Part shown: piece after piece, positions 9,991 to 21,390 of the stretch
Layout: each line of letters starts with the position of its first letter
Numbering within the stretch: position 1 is the first letter of the stretch
Assembly: GCA_023362775.1 (NCBI GenBank)
Contig: JALMGJ010000002.1
Coordinates: 29,417,414 to 29,481,413, forward strand
DNA from: Charina bottae
Taxonomy: Eukaryota > Chordata > Lepidosauria > Squamata > Charinaidae
Length of the DNA stretch: 64,000 nucleotides
Direction: 5' to 3'
Translations under genes and position numbers: made by a program
The notes under the pieces: generated by a model
Told to the model about the DNA's origin: nothing
The model's database searches: none
Seen by the model: only the letters and a program-made list of their open reading frames with translations

Positions 9991-11090
9991 AATGTAAATA
10001 ATTTCACTGTAATAGAAAAAAAAAGAGGAGAAGGGGAGGACAAAAAACAAAGAAAGGGGCTAATATTTTTTTTTTAAAAAAGAGGGAATAAAAACTACAA
10101 AAAATAAAAATAATCCTTTAAATGTAGTTGTCAAAATAGCTAAAATATAGTCCATTAAAATTATATATCCATATAAATGTAAGAGTAAAAGATAAAAAGG
10201 AACAGAGAGTCTTTTTTTCTATTGTAGACAAAATAATAACAAAAAGGATAAACAACCCCAAGGTTTCTCATGCCAGCTTGTATCCACTCAGTCCAGCCAT
10301 GAATAAGTAAAATATTACCTGTAAAAAATAAAAAGAACAACTACCATGGAAACAGACATTCAGCAAGCAAATTTCTGAACAAAGGGAGTCCAGAAAAATC
10401 ATAAAAAATTCTATAAAGCAACTTATATAATCCAAAAAATATTCAAACACTTAAAAAAAGAAAGGGAAAAATTCTTTCATAATAAAAATCACAAACTGAT
10501 AAAAGAAAGGATGTTAAATCATTAATTCATTAATCCGTAAGAAATTAAAATCCAGGCAAGATAGTCTCGAAAGAAAAATACTTCTAATTGCAATAAGAAT
10601 AAAAACAAACCAAAATAAGAATAAAAAAGAAAGTCACTCAATCCATTTCAGGCAAAGTCAATTAGCTTTCCAGTCCCACCATTTAAACAATCCTTTGACA
10701 AGAAAGAAGTAAAACACCAGCATTTATAAATCAAGTCCAGAGATAAATCTTAGATGTTAATAGGCAAATAATATTTAAAAATAAAAATATGTGTCTAAAA
10801 GGTTGGGTGATGTGCTACTTATCTTATTCAGATTTGCGGTTTCCGCAGAGCTTCAGTTGACAGTTCCAGCCGCCTTTTACCGCTTCAATCTCCCTTCCCC
10901 CGTGGTGGAAATACGGGGGTCGGAAGAGAGTGGTGAATCCGGCGACCCTTCTGTGGGCAATCTTCTGTTCACCCTCTCTTCGAGGGCAATTTTTCAGCAA
11001 TTTTTTTTCTTTTAAATTGCCGCAAACGGAAAAACCGCGGAGCTTTCGGCTCAGCGCACCAGTCACCTCAACACCCGGAAGTCGAATGGA
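9217..11090 (-). mobile_element. L1 LINE, 5' half (copy 1): 5' UTR and ORF1
   Basis: Minus-strand L1. The 5' UTR runs from about 11090 down to 9991 and contains the block ACCGCTTCAATCTCCC with CCCCCGTGGTGGAAATACGG (10883-10920, given in plus-strand letters), shared with copy 2 (17360-17405) and, more distantly, the 49.7-kb copy. ORF1 follows. ORF2 and the 3' end are missing: at 9216 the sequence changes to the Penelope element. The exact 5' end is uncertain by some tens of bases. Confidence 0.8.
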
Positions 11091-11500
11091 TACCTTTGAC
11101 TGTTACTGATAAGGAGGTCAAATGTCTCTGAAACAGGATGACAAGGGAAACTTTTGAATATAGAGCAATGTCTTAAGAGACATGGCTAATTGTGCAACAA
11201 CACTTTCTCCTATTCTTAATTATGATATTAATATTCCCCCCAATTTGAGCACCCAAGGCAGTGAACAGTGAATTGCTTGCAAATACCTAAATAAATTGCC
11301 AGAATATGTCCTTTCAAAAATCCATACAACTAGTAATACAAGAAGTCTTAGATGAAATATTCTTATTTATTATTGATTAGAAACCTGTTTCTACCTTTGG
11401 GAGTGGTTTTCCACACTGAATGTTAAATCAATGCATCCAGATTCTAATATACTTGATCCACTGGGATCCTTATTGGAAAAGTGTAAGTGTGCTGAAAGAT
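11091..11500. other. Short non-repeat gap between L1 copy 1 and a Copia fragment
   Basis: AT-rich, no long frame. A segment around 11240-11350 with AAGGCAGT and ATCCATACAACTA resembles 20600-20670 loosely, perhaps an old LINE tail. Nothing else is identified. Confidence 0.5.
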
Positions 11501-12216
11501 AAGTCAGCGTGAACTAATTCAAAACATTTATGTGACTTTCTATCACTGAATTTGCTCACAGGAAACACCTTTGACTTTGCAACCTTACAAGCTGTGCAAT
11601 CCAAATACACTAGGCACTTTTTCAATTCCATTCCAGAACTTGCTTCTGACATCTTTTCAATCACTTTGAAACTCGGATGCCCAAGCCTTCTGTGCCACAG
11701 GTGCGCACATGAATCATGTGTAGGCTTATTAATTGTAGCTAAACCATGATGGCTGCTGCTTGTCTTGGCTTGAACTATTTCATAAAGACAGTTTTGCAAA
11801 ATACCTTTGCCACAAACATTGTTAACCTTCATAACAATATATTCATTATTACCAAACTGTACAGTATAACCCTGTTTATCCAATTGTGACACACTAATTA
11901 TATTGTACTCCAGTTCAGGCACACACAACATTGATAATTCAATATTTAACCCTGGTACATATACAAATCCCTTACCAGTCACAGATGCAATGCTTCCATT
12001 AGCTAGAGTAACATGATCTCTATCAGCCTGCCTAAAACTCTTAAACATCTGTCTGTTATTTCCCATATGGTGACAAGCCCCACTGTCAAGTAAAAATGGT
12101 CCCTTTAAATTTTGTTCTACACTTGAACTAATTAAAGACAGCTGTGCAGCTTCTCCCGGCTTGGAAATTTTCAGCTTGGCCTTCGGCTTCCGTTTCTTAT
12201 CACAATGTTTCAACAA
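11501..12216 (-). pseudogene. Copia pol start: zinc knuckle, protease, integrase N-terminus
   Basis: In order: a C-x2-C-x4-H-x4-C knuckle (C-S-N-C...H-L-L-K-H-C) at the N-end; an aspartic protease with L-L-D-S-G-A-C-H-H-M; Y-N-I-I-S-V-S-Q-L; then the GAG-pre-integrase zinc-binding segment L-W-H-R-R-L-G-H-P and C-x2-C (C-T-A-C-K-V-A-K). The frame runs past L-V-H-A-D-L into non-element sequence near 11500. This frame is -1 relative to gag, so a frameshift lies at the knuckle (near 12240-12260). Copia normally encodes one continuous polyprotein, so it is probably a lesion. Confidence 0.85.
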
Positions 12217-12860
12217 ATGCCTTTGCGACCCACAGTTTGAACAGAAACACTGTTTTGCTTAGACCTAATTACATTAGAACACTGCTGCCTTCTTTGCTCT
12301 TCTTCTAAAAGCCTGCCAGATAAGTAATTTATGGTTAAATCATTCTCAAATAATGATCCGAAGCTCATTGCCAAAGTATCCCACGTTTCATTTAAAGAAC
12401 TGAGAATTATATACACTTTGTTAGCTTCTGTAAATTGCATATCTCTCTGAGCCAACTCCTGGAACAACCCTGTCATATAATGCAGGTGATCCCTTATATT
12501 ATCAGATACCCCTAATCTAGCGTGATAAAGTTTCCGTGTCAGTAAAACCTTACATAACAGTGAGCTTCTTAGATAAACATTCTTTAAAGCTTCCCAACAC
12601 TTATAGGCTAACTGACAGTCTCTAACATAACACAACTGGCTATCTTCCAGACATAAAATTATGCTTGCCAATGCTCTATCGTCCTTTAGAGCAACTTCTT
12701 CATCTTCCTGGTCTGGTTCAGGGCAAAGTACACTCCTCCAAAGCCCTTCACGCCGAAGATACATTTCCATTTTATATGACCATGACGAATAATTACTGTC
12801 ATTCACTCTTTCCAGAGGAAAACCTCCCCCGACTGCTGGCAACATCTTCGCTGTGCTCAT
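12210..12860 (-). pseudogene. Copia gag (216 aa)
   Basis: The structural protein of the Copia particle. It starts with M-S-T-A-K-M-L and has the family's N-terminal block N-Y-S-S-W-S-Y-K-M-E-M-Y-L, A-L-A-S-I-I-L-C-L, and C-W-E-A-L-K-N-V-Y, with L-L-E-E-E-Q-R near the end, as in UBN2-type gag proteins. The frame closes at TGA inside the zinc knuckle, which is completed in the -1 frame. It lies just downstream (in element orientation) of a 250-bp leader. Confidence 0.85.
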
Positions 12861-13114
12861 CTGTCTTCAGCCCCTTCTGGGCAGACACCGATGATTAAAG
12901 ACACAGACCTTATCAGAATGTCCTCCAGCTGCAAAATAAGCGTAGGAGAGAAAAAACACACACACAGGCACGGAACCTGTTAAAGCTCCAAATCACTCCA
13001 AATAGCCACACGACTCCTGGATAGGCTTCCAAAGCTTCCAGCTCACAGACTGCAAACGATCCACCGATCCACAGCCAGTGCAAAGCCTTCCGTCGTCTAT
13101 GGTGTCTCTGCCGC

Positions 13115-13131
13115 CTCTGGGCCCATAACCC
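13115..13131 (-). promoter_or_regulatory. Copia primer-binding site from initiator-tRNA anticodon arm
   Basis: Directly beside the 5' LTR the plus strand reads CTCTGGGCCCATAACCC. CTGGGCCCATAACCC is identical to the anticodon arm of vertebrate initiator tRNA-Met, so the element RNA is complementary to an internal tRNA segment, not to the CCA end. This is the half-tRNA priming known from Drosophila copia. Confidence 0.8.
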
Positions 13132-13582
13132 TGTCAGAGGGAGCGCGGATAGAGCGGCCTGCCTCTCTCCTAGGCACCAGTGATCCACGTACTAAGCAGT
13201 AAATAGACTCCAAACAGAAGTTATATCAAATATCCTATTTACTTTATATACATACGTATTTACAGATCACTTCCACAAGTAACAAATGATACACCATCAA
13301 CGATACAGCTTTCACGAGGTAAAATGGGAATAATGGGAAATGAGAATGTCCCTGTATATATAGTGAACCTGACCAATCACATTATAGGTCACTCTCGTTA
13401 TTCACCACACCCAAACTAACTCTAAGCACCTGTTATTATGAGTCACACATGACACATCATTCCTACAACAATGGCTGCTAATTGGGTGACTGTGCAGAAT
13501 ATTTCCCCTTTAACCTAAATGTCAAGCCTCTCTGTATACTTTATATCTAGAAGTAAATTCCTGGGTTTATCAAACCCCAACA
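13132..13582 (-). repeat. Copia 5' LTR (451 bp)
   Basis: On the plus strand it starts TGTCAGAG and ends CCCCAACA (TG...CA termini). It is homologous along its length to the solo LTR at 42985-43456: both share GATCCACGT, GCAGTAAATAGAC, ACATACGTA, CAATCACATTATAGGTCACTCTC-like and AAATTCCTGGGT blocks. Gag and pol lie on the lower-coordinate side, making it the 5' LTR of a minus-strand element. Confidence 0.9.
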
Positions 13583-14113
13583 AAATCTAAGTCTTGTTCT
13601 CTTATCTCCAAAAATTTAGCCCATTCAAAAATCATCTTTCCTCTCACATCTTCATCTACCTGTTCTGGAACTGCTCTAAGCCTCAAAATGTGCTCTTTCT
13701 CTCTCATTTCTGCTAAGGCTGTGATATCTAAATTATGTTCAATCTCTTTAATAGCATATTCTGATTTAACTTCTAATTTTTCATCTGATTTTGCTATCTC
13801 TAAGTTCTCCTGACTGAGAATTCACCACTTCCTTAACTGTTTGAAATTCTTTTTTGAAATCTTGCTTAATCTCTTGGGTTATTTCTTTCTTCATCTCATC
13901 CATCTTTTTATCTAATGATATAATTTGGCCTTCCATCTGCTTCGTGGAATTATCCATTTTCTTATTTAGTGCTGCAACAGCTTCTAATATCTTTTTCATT
14001 TCTGGTAATAAAGTTTCTGAGGCAGATGTAGCAGATGTGGCAGAATCAATAGGTGGTCCTCCAGTCTCCTTCTTCTTGTCCTTCTCCCTCTGTCTCGTTC
14101 CCAAATACGCCAT
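13583..14113 (-). pseudogene. L1 ORF1 N-terminal half (copy 2)
   Basis: Start ATG at 14113 (M-A-Y-L-G-T-R-Q-R-E-K-D). It then has a basic stretch, a low-complexity S-A-T-S-A-T segment, and a coiled coil (L-N-K-K-M, L-D-K-K-M-D-E-M-K-K-E), aligned with copy 1. The first frame ends near 13781; further ORF1 sequence continues in other frames to 13583 and matches copy 1 around 9470-9690. Confidence 0.8.
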
Positions 14114-14190
14114 AGTCCTGCAAGAAAGAAGAAAAAAGAGAGAAAAGGGGGAAAAAACACAATACAACAATAATTGTTTAAAAAAAGGGA

Positions 14191-16457
14191 CTCCAGGCTT
14201 GGCTGCCAGCTCGACCAGTCGGATTTCTCAGAGTGCTGGGAACTGGCTGAATTTTCCTTGCTTGCAGTGGATTGCAGAAGTTGTGGACCACTGAAGTTTT
14301 TTTTCCCCTGAAGAAGGGGAGACCAGAAGATTACTCGGGGGGTGGGGGCATTGGAATTGCCTATCCTTGTTTTTTCTCTGTAGTTTCCACCACGGAGAAA
14401 ACAAGGTAAGTGCAAGGGAAATGGCCGAGAAGATATCTTGCTCTTGCAGGGAAAACAAGTCTCTTTGAAGAGACACAAGAGCGTACAGCCGCTTTTAGAT
14501 CACTTTAGGAAATTATTTTTTTTAGATTAGGAACTTTTTTGATATCTAAGATCTATTTTTTGGACTTTGTTTTAAAATGTTGGCTGGTTTTGTGCTTTCT
14601 TTGTTTTGACTGATTCTGGTGGAAGCTTGATGGACTCTATATTTGCAACATAATGAAACGTCTGCATTTTTTTTTTACTTTTCTTTTGTATTAGAGGGAT
14701 TTAAGAGACTCTGTTTGTAATTCTTCGCTTGATAAACTAAATGACTATTCATTTTTTGAGAAACTCTTTGTTTGGATTAAGCAGCTTGCAGCTTGAAGAA
14801 CAAAAACACAGGGTAACATGTTTTTTTCTTTTCTTCTTTTTCTACATTCTCCCTGGTTGGATTCTGTTTCACTTGGAATATATTTTTTATTTCTCCTTCT
14901 ATAAACTGTTTAAAATATTATTCTCTCCTGTATTTTGGATTACTGGAACTCTCTTTTTTCTTTTAACTTAAAAAGAAAAGAAAAGAAAAACAACGTTTTG
15001 CTTAATAGATCCTGCTGGTAGTATTCCATGGATAGATTACATGACTATTGTTTTGACTAGAAGGGTTGTTATTTTAATTTGAAGGACACAGGAAAAATGG
15101 CTTTCCAATTAGTACCTCAGGAGCTCAGAAGAGAGATTACTGAGGCTCTTTCAAATATTCAAAGATCGTTGGAATTGCTGTTCGTAACTCTGCAAAACAG
15201 AGAGAAAGAGCAGAGAACGGAAATGGAAACACAAAAGAAAAATGTTTTTGAAGTGCAGGAGAAACAGAAGGAGGGAATTTTGAGTATATTAGTTCAGAAG
15301 AACATTCTGAAGGCTATACACTATAATCTTGGTATAGATATGTTGTGGCAGTGGAGACAGAGTGAAAATATGGGTGTACAGTTGGATGGATGTTGTGAAA
15401 TACGTGGAAAGGGAGAGAAGGTTGCTCTGATATTCTATATGAGATATAGAAAAGAGCAGGCTGTATATTGCGAATTTGCCATAGTGTATTGTGATTTTGG
15501 TATAACCTAAACAGAAGATATGAGAAACTGTATGGATATAAAGGCTAATGAAAATATGGACTTGAATTGTTATGAGAAATTGTATGGATATATAAAATGT
15601 GATATTCTAAATGTAAGACGCTAAATACAAATATAAGTTGATATTATAGAATATTGTTTTCCTTAGAGATATATTTATGAGAAGATAATGATATGATGAG
15701 ATGAGATGGAATTAGAATGATGGTTACTACAGGATGATATATATCAATATGTATTGTATGAATATTATAAGAATTGATATATTAGGTATTAGGTTAAGTG
15801 ATATGATAGATTATGCATTTAGTTTAAATGGACACTACTACAAGGAATGGAAATTATAGATGGATAATTGAGATATAAGAATTCCTTTTTTATGGAGATA
15901 TATATATATTAGAATTAAATTATAGAAACATATATGTATGAACATTATAAGAATTGCTAAATTATGTATTAAGTTACATAATATGTTAGGTTATGAGTCA
16001 TAATATGAATAGAATATATTGTAGTTTATTAGAAGTAAATAAGGCTTTTATTTGTTATACTAATTGGACTTTATTGAAGATATAAATATGTAGTAATGAA
16101 CATTCAACATTTAACTACTACTTCAAGGAGTGGAAGCCAAAGATGGATTATTGGGAGACAGTAAGAAAGGTGAAACCTATATGAAGATTAGAAGATTGGA
16201 TTAAAGAAATCAAAAGACATATGACAAAGAAAAAATCCTGTATACTGTATGAAGGACTAACATTTAAAATCAATTATTGTACTTTAAGTTCAAAGATAGA
16301 TTGGAGGACATCTATTTTCTATATTTTCTTTGCTTATTATTTCTTGACTTCACTTTTTCTTTATCTTTTTCTTATTTTGTATTTCTGCTTCTATTTCTTT
16401 TTTCTATTCTAACTTTTATTATGTATTGTAAAACTTAATAAAATTCAATAAAAAAAA
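14191..16457 (+). mobile_element. L1-derived non-autonomous element with TSD, 2.3 kb
   Basis: A sense-strand insertion flanked by the direct repeat ACAATAATTGTTTAAAAAA (about 14167-14186 and 16458-16476, one A-length difference; possibly extended by GGGA). It begins with an L1-like 5' UTR (GTTTCCACCACGGAGAAAAC at 14382 resembles the L1 block), carries one short ORF, then about 900 bp of AT-rich 3' sequence, and ends AATAAAATTCAATAAAAAAAA. No ORF2 is present, so it could only move using L1 enzymes supplied in trans. Confidence 0.7.
15079..15510 (+). CDS. Short coiled-coil ORF in L1-derived element
   Basis: A frame of 143 codons; the likelier start is the internal Met (M-A-F-Q-L-V-P-Q-E-L) at 15097. 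The first half is charged and helical (R-R-E-I-T-E-A-L, N-R-E-K-E-Q-R, V-Q-E-K-Q-K-E), like an ORF1-type coiled coil. The second half has aromatic and Cys residues and no recognised domain. No RRM or RT motifs. It may be an ORF1 remnant kept by the non-autonomous element. Confidence 0.45.
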   Translation: MKDTGKMAFQLVPQELRREITEALSNIQRSLELLFVTLQNREKEQRTEMETQKKNVFEVQEKQKEGILSILVQKNILKAIHYNLGIDMLWQWRQSENMGVQLDGCCEIRGKGEKVALIFYMRYRKEQAVYCEFAIVYCDFGIT

Positions 16458-17620
16458 ACAATAATTGTTTAAAAAAGGGAAAAAATTAAAAAAAATTAAA
16501 AATTAAAAAAACCATAAAAGGAAAAGGGAAAAAGAAAAGGAGCAAATGTCCAAAAAGTTGTAAAAAAAAGAAAAAATAAAGAAGCTCCTTTAAAAAATTT
16601 TCTTCTTAGTTTATTTATAATCCCTTATATATATAAATCCACAGTATTTCAGACACCCAAGATAAAAACCCAGTAGGGACATTTTGTTCTCCTGAAGTCA
16701 AAATCAAAAATAAGAATAGTAAATATTCCCAGGGTTTCACCTTCCCACTTGTAATTCTTCAATCCAACCACAAGTCAAAAAGGAAAAATGTTACTAGAAA
16801 CATATTAAATGTTACTAGAAACATATTAAAAAAAAACCCTATATGTTATAATAATCCAAATTGAACGTTAAACAGCTTGACTTTTTCCAAAAAGGCAAAT
16901 CCAAACAGAATTCAAAGTTCAGAAAAAAGGAGGAACTTATATATATATAAAAAAGTAATAAGGTTTTTTTTTCCTTTCAGGCAGCAGTCCCAACATAAAA
17001 GTCTTAAAAAATAAGGTATTAATCACTCCATTTATGTCCAAGCTCTAGTATAATATTTCCACAAATGAAAAGAAAAATACCAATAATTGTCTATAGATAG
17101 GAAACTGAAGATAATAACGAAAGTCACTTTCACTTATGGCAAAGTCAATTAACTTTTTTTCCCCACTGTTTAATCTTCCTTTAACAAGAAGAGAATAAAA
17201 CACCAGCAAATATAAATCAAGTCCAGAGACAAATCTTAGCACTTAATAGAAAAAATAATATTTAAAAGTAAAAAAGTGTGTCTAAAAGGCTGATCGGGTA
17301 GCTACTTATCTTATTCAGATTCACGGCTGCTGTAGAGCTTCGTTTCTCTTCCAGTCTCCTTTCACCGCTTCAATCTCCCTTCCCCCGTGGTGGAAATACG
17401 GGGGTCAGGGGAGAGCAGCTACTTCAGAGACCCTCGTGGTTTATCTTCTGATCACCCACTCTTCGAGGGCGATTTTTCAACGATTTTCTTCTTCTTCCAA
17501 ATTGCCGCAAACAGCTAACTGCGGAATCGAGGCTGGGAGCCTCGGTTCTTTGCTGCGCTCCGATCAGCACCCTAGTGACCAGATTCAAGTGGCAAGATAT
17601 ACTACCCATTGTGAGTGACA

Positions 17621-18992
17621 AGGCCACCTGCAGGGGAAGAGTAAAGGATACCAGAAGGAGAGGTCTATATTCAACTGTGTTCACAGGGGAAAACAAAATC
17701 CCTGTCAGAGTTTACTGTCATCCTCAGTGAGGAACCAAATTTTTGCTCAGGTTTCTCTTCTGCTAGAGAAAGTCAAAACTGAATGAATGAACCCAGCCAG
17801 AGAGAAAGTGCTGAAAATGTGGAACAGTTTTAGAAAAGTTAGTTCAAAGTGAAAGCTCCATTAGACTCAGATCATCAGTGATATGAGTCTAATGGAGGAG
17901 AAACAGTTCAGGAGAAAACTTTATACCTCTCCTTTGTTCATATCTGTATAAAAATAAAAGATACATTTTCACTGGAAATTGATCTTTGGGACCCATCCAG
18001 ACAGAGACCCTGACTGCATCAACAGCCATATCATCTCCATGAGAAAATTTCTTTGTAGCATTTCTTGGAGAACAAAGTATTGGTTCTTACATTTTGCTTT
18101 TCTTTTATGCAAATTAGGTCCCAGGTCAATATAAATCAAAGAAAATACAATATAAAGTCCAAAACACCACAGCAAAACAGCAAAATCCAGGGAACTGCTA
18201 TCCTATCTGCTTACTATGAACATGAAGATTTCTAGTCATCTCCTTTTCAGAACTCAGAAGGTGACTTTGTAACAGGTGTCCCTCATGATTCATTTGGATG
18301 ACATCTCATTCCCTGGATGTAGCTATTCTGGGGTATCTTACCTGAATTTAGGAAGATGGCCCTACCCACACCAGGACAGGGTGAGGAGGAATTACAATAT
18401 GCCCATTGGCTAGTTAAGCACTGTCCAGAATAAATCATAATATGACACCCAGCAGATATTAAGATTATTACAACTTTTAATATTTTAAAACTTTCCTGAA
18501 TAAAAGGAAATCAAACTTTCCTGATTTGTTCCCTTGTTGAATGCCATGGTGGAACCATACCCATGAGTCACAGAATTTTTTTTTCCCTGCAGATGCACAC
18601 CTTTGTTGCAACGGTGACTCCCAATTCCCCTTACTGTTATCAAAATCATTGTGATTTATTCTTTTTTCAACCAAGCCTATGGGATTTCAACACTATTATT
18701 GTAGGTCACTTTGGAAAGCACCATGACAAATATTTGGTAACTTCTATTATGCAAAACCTGAAAAGCTGGTCTATAACTACTTCCTGCTCTGCTAAGAGCA
18801 GAGGGATTGACTGGATTACACACAGACTACACCAGACTGAAATTAAAAGTTGCCCTTTCAGATCTGCTACCAGGCTGGACCATCTTCACTATAGTTGTGC
18901 CCTTTTGTAAGAGATTTTTCCTCCTAATTATCCACCCAGAGATTAAGGATGAGGCATCTCTCTGAGAGACAACAATAGCAAGGATCTCCATC
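17621..18992. other. Upstream region of V2R gene 2
   Basis: About 1.4 kb with no long frames and no repeat that I recognise. It should contain the promoter of V2R gene 2, but I cannot assign a TATA box or binding sites with support. Confidence 0.5.
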
Positions 18993-19207
18993 ATGATTCA
19001 AAAAATGCTGTCTCTGCTTCTACTGTTGTCCCATTTTCCCTGTGGGACTGTGATGAGAAAATGTCCATTGAATGTGATGAGAGAGAGAAGGGACCATTTT
19101 AATTTCTACAAAGCAGGAGACTTCCAGATCACTGGAATCATATCAACATCCAATAATTTTTGTCAACCATATGTTTTCTCCATTCCTCCAACCCACAGAT
19201 TCCTTAG
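18993..19207 (+). CDS. V2R gene 2, exon 1: signal peptide and N-terminus
   Basis: ATG at 18993 starts M-I-Q-K-M-L-S-L-L-L-L-L-S-H, a signal peptide, followed by C-P and the family's F-Y-K-A-G-D-F-Q-I-T-G-I-I-S stretch (first beta strand of the ligand-binding domain). It ends at AG|GTAAGT (19207/19208) with two bases of a Ser/Arg codon, completed by T of exon 2. Confidence 0.9.
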
Positions 19208-20211
19208 GTAAGTATTGACATCTACATTATGTTAAGCTCTCCAATGCCCTCTTTTTAGTAGGGAAGGATTTTCATGTCCTGTTTCCTGGCCATTGGCAAG
19301 CAGGAAAGGCCTTTGAGGCATTTCTTGCAGTTTTAAATGATGAAGTTTTAGAGATGTCTCATAATTTTTTCAGCAAATGCCAGCATCAGCACCAGGCAGC
19401 TTCAGCAGCACTCTCACAAATTGGCTGTTCATCAGGCTGGATCTTGCCTGTTCACAACATGACTACCATGGCACCCTGGAGTGTCAGCAAATATCCTTTT
19501 TTATTGGAAGTGTCTGTCTGCATGTAGTGTTTTTAGATTGTGATAGAGGAAATGTTGTCTGATTTGAAAAAGGGTGTGGCTGAATTGAATGTACATAAAT
19601 GCCAAAAATGGCAAAAGGACATTTTGTTAGGTTTGCAGCACAAATTTCAATAAAGCTTTGGCACCCAAGTTACAAAGTTTATCTGAGTTCCTTTGTCTGA
19701 CAGATCTTATAAATGAATTCAAATTAGAGGTGATGGTAGGGTATCAAGGGCATTACTTCATTCTATATGGCATTTTTATCTACTTAAAGAATTTTATACT
19801 GATAAAAGTACTTGACTCAATAATTGTCATACTGTGGAAAAGAAGGGACTGTAATTTCCTCCCATCCATCCCTGTCTATCTGGTCAAACAGGAGAGAAAC
19901 GTAAAGAATTAGATTTTAAAAAGAGAACTGCACACATACAGTACATACATTCATACAACATACATTACAAAAAGGTCTAAAAGGGAACTGATGAGAAAGC
20001 CATTTCAGCTGTTCAAAAGAAAATCTTATTCTGAGTTTATTTTAGAAGCCTTGAGCTAGAAAGGTATTTGTGATTTGCTGAAGTGAATTCAGTGCAAACC
20101 TATCCCAGTTTTTAATCTAAACCTTGTAATAGACTCATTTCACTAACAAGAGAGAAAGATACTCTCTGATTCAGAGGCTGAGGTAAGGATCCATCCTCTG
20201 TGTGTAGGAAA

Positions 20212-20318
20212 CTCAAAGACACAGGTCTGTAGCTTGAATCATGTCAACTGGATTTCTATTTTCAAGCTACAGACAATTCCACCTGGATGACTGAGAACCT
20301 TCATAGTCAAAGACACAG
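20212..20318. mobile_element. Short Penelope terminal fragment with TSD, in intron 1
   Basis: Matches the last bases of the Penelope 3' end at 38320-38372 (ACAATTCCACCTGGATGACTG, split here for length: ACAATTCCACC then TGGATGACTGAGAACC) and begins with the inverted counterpart TCTGTAGCTTGAA, so the piece is a small hairpin. The direct repeat TCAAAGACACAGG flanks it on both sides. Confidence 0.65.
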
Positions 20319-21390
20319 GCCTCAATCAAGGACACTTCAGAACTCCATGGCTGGGTTCAGATGACCTGCTTATCCAGGACAAAGACCGAATTGCAGCATT
20401 TTTACAACTTGCTAAGCTAGATGGATTTTAACCATGTGTGTACGTGTGTGTACGACTTAATCAGTTGTGGAAAGAGAAGTATATTTGGGCTTTTGATTAT
20501 GAAACAACAAATTATAAGACAGAGTTAGTGAACAGAACATTCTCCTGATTTTTTCAGATTTTATTCTGACACCCCTAACACCCCTAAAATTTATGTGAGC
20601 ATTCAAGGCAGTTAACTACAAATGAAATTAAAATACAAAAATATTTTGCAAGAATATTCATACAACTACTAAACTAAAGATATGTCTACTACTAAACAAG
20701 AAGAATGAAAATAACATCATAGGAGCATGTTTGCATATTTGAGAATGCTTTTTTTACCAAGGTTAATTTAGTAAAATGTAAGCAATTACTCAGAAACTTA
20801 TCCACTTTCCTTTCCTTTAATATAAATGTGTTCCCTTGGCTGTCAGAATTTCTTAAATGTTATCCCCCACCCTCATAAAATGTGAGAGTCAGTTTGAACC
20901 TGATTTATCAAGCTTTTCTTTTTGCTACTTATTTTTTTGAGGAGGGAGGGGAACTCTCAATGGTATCAATGGTACGTCGTTCTAGTTGGAATGTCCAAGA
21001 GAAATCTGTCACCTAAAAAGACCCCTGAATACATGATATAGGAATTTGCCATTTTGAACTTGAGCAATGAATGACTGACAACATTCCCTGCATTGCTGTG
21101 CAGTAAGAGTAAGTTTCTGGTGAGGTCCTCTCCTTCCTTGCCCTTCATGTGATCAAAGACATCAACTTGCACTTTTTTACACTGATCTGTTCTATCATTA
21201 TTCCACTGATTTCAGCCTGTGGATTTCTGTACTGTCCAGAGTATAGGCATCAGCCTCGAAATCCAATCCAAATCAGTTATAATATGATATCCTTAAAGGA
21301 AGAGCTACAGGAATTATGACATGTCTTTATGAAATCAAGTTGAAAATGAAAACTGAAGATGAAATGCTATTGATTTTTCTTATCTTGCAG

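Larger units (their letters stand above)
11501..13582 (-). mobile_element. Ty1/Copia retrotransposon, 5' half (copy 1)
   Basis: Minus-strand Copia element with 5' LTR (13132-13582), primer site (13115-13131), leader, gag and the start of pol. It stops at 11501 inside the integrase, just after L-V-H-A-D-L; RT, RNase H and the 3' LTR are absent. Its right flank from 13583 is L1 ORF1 sequence, so it landed in L1 copy 2. The left flank is not L1, so the 3' half and neighbouring L1 were lost together. A fragment of the same family covering the same integrase start is at 56006-56410 on the + strand. Confidence 0.9.
13583..17620 (-). mobile_element. L1 LINE, 5' half (copy 2), with nested insertion
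   Basis: Minus-strand L1 with ORF1 start (13583-14113) and a long 5' UTR, interrupted by a + strand element (14191-16457). The UTR repeats that of copy 1, including GTGTCTAAAAGG (17277), CTACTTATCTTATTCAGATT, and the CGCTTCAATCTCCC / CCCCCGTGGTGG block (17367-17398). The 3' side is cut at 13582 by the Copia LTR. The 5' end near 17600 is estimated from where similarity to copy 1 fades. Confidence 0.8.

Noticed and set aside
13115..13131. Possible tRNA-Met gene fragment
   Set aside because: Only the anticodon arm is present and it abuts an LTR; it is a primer-binding site.
18580..18910. CAG|ATGCACACC acceptor-like start and a 115-codon frame just before V2R gene 2
   Set aside because: Superficially like the exon 6 acceptor, but the translation has no V2R or other recognised motif.
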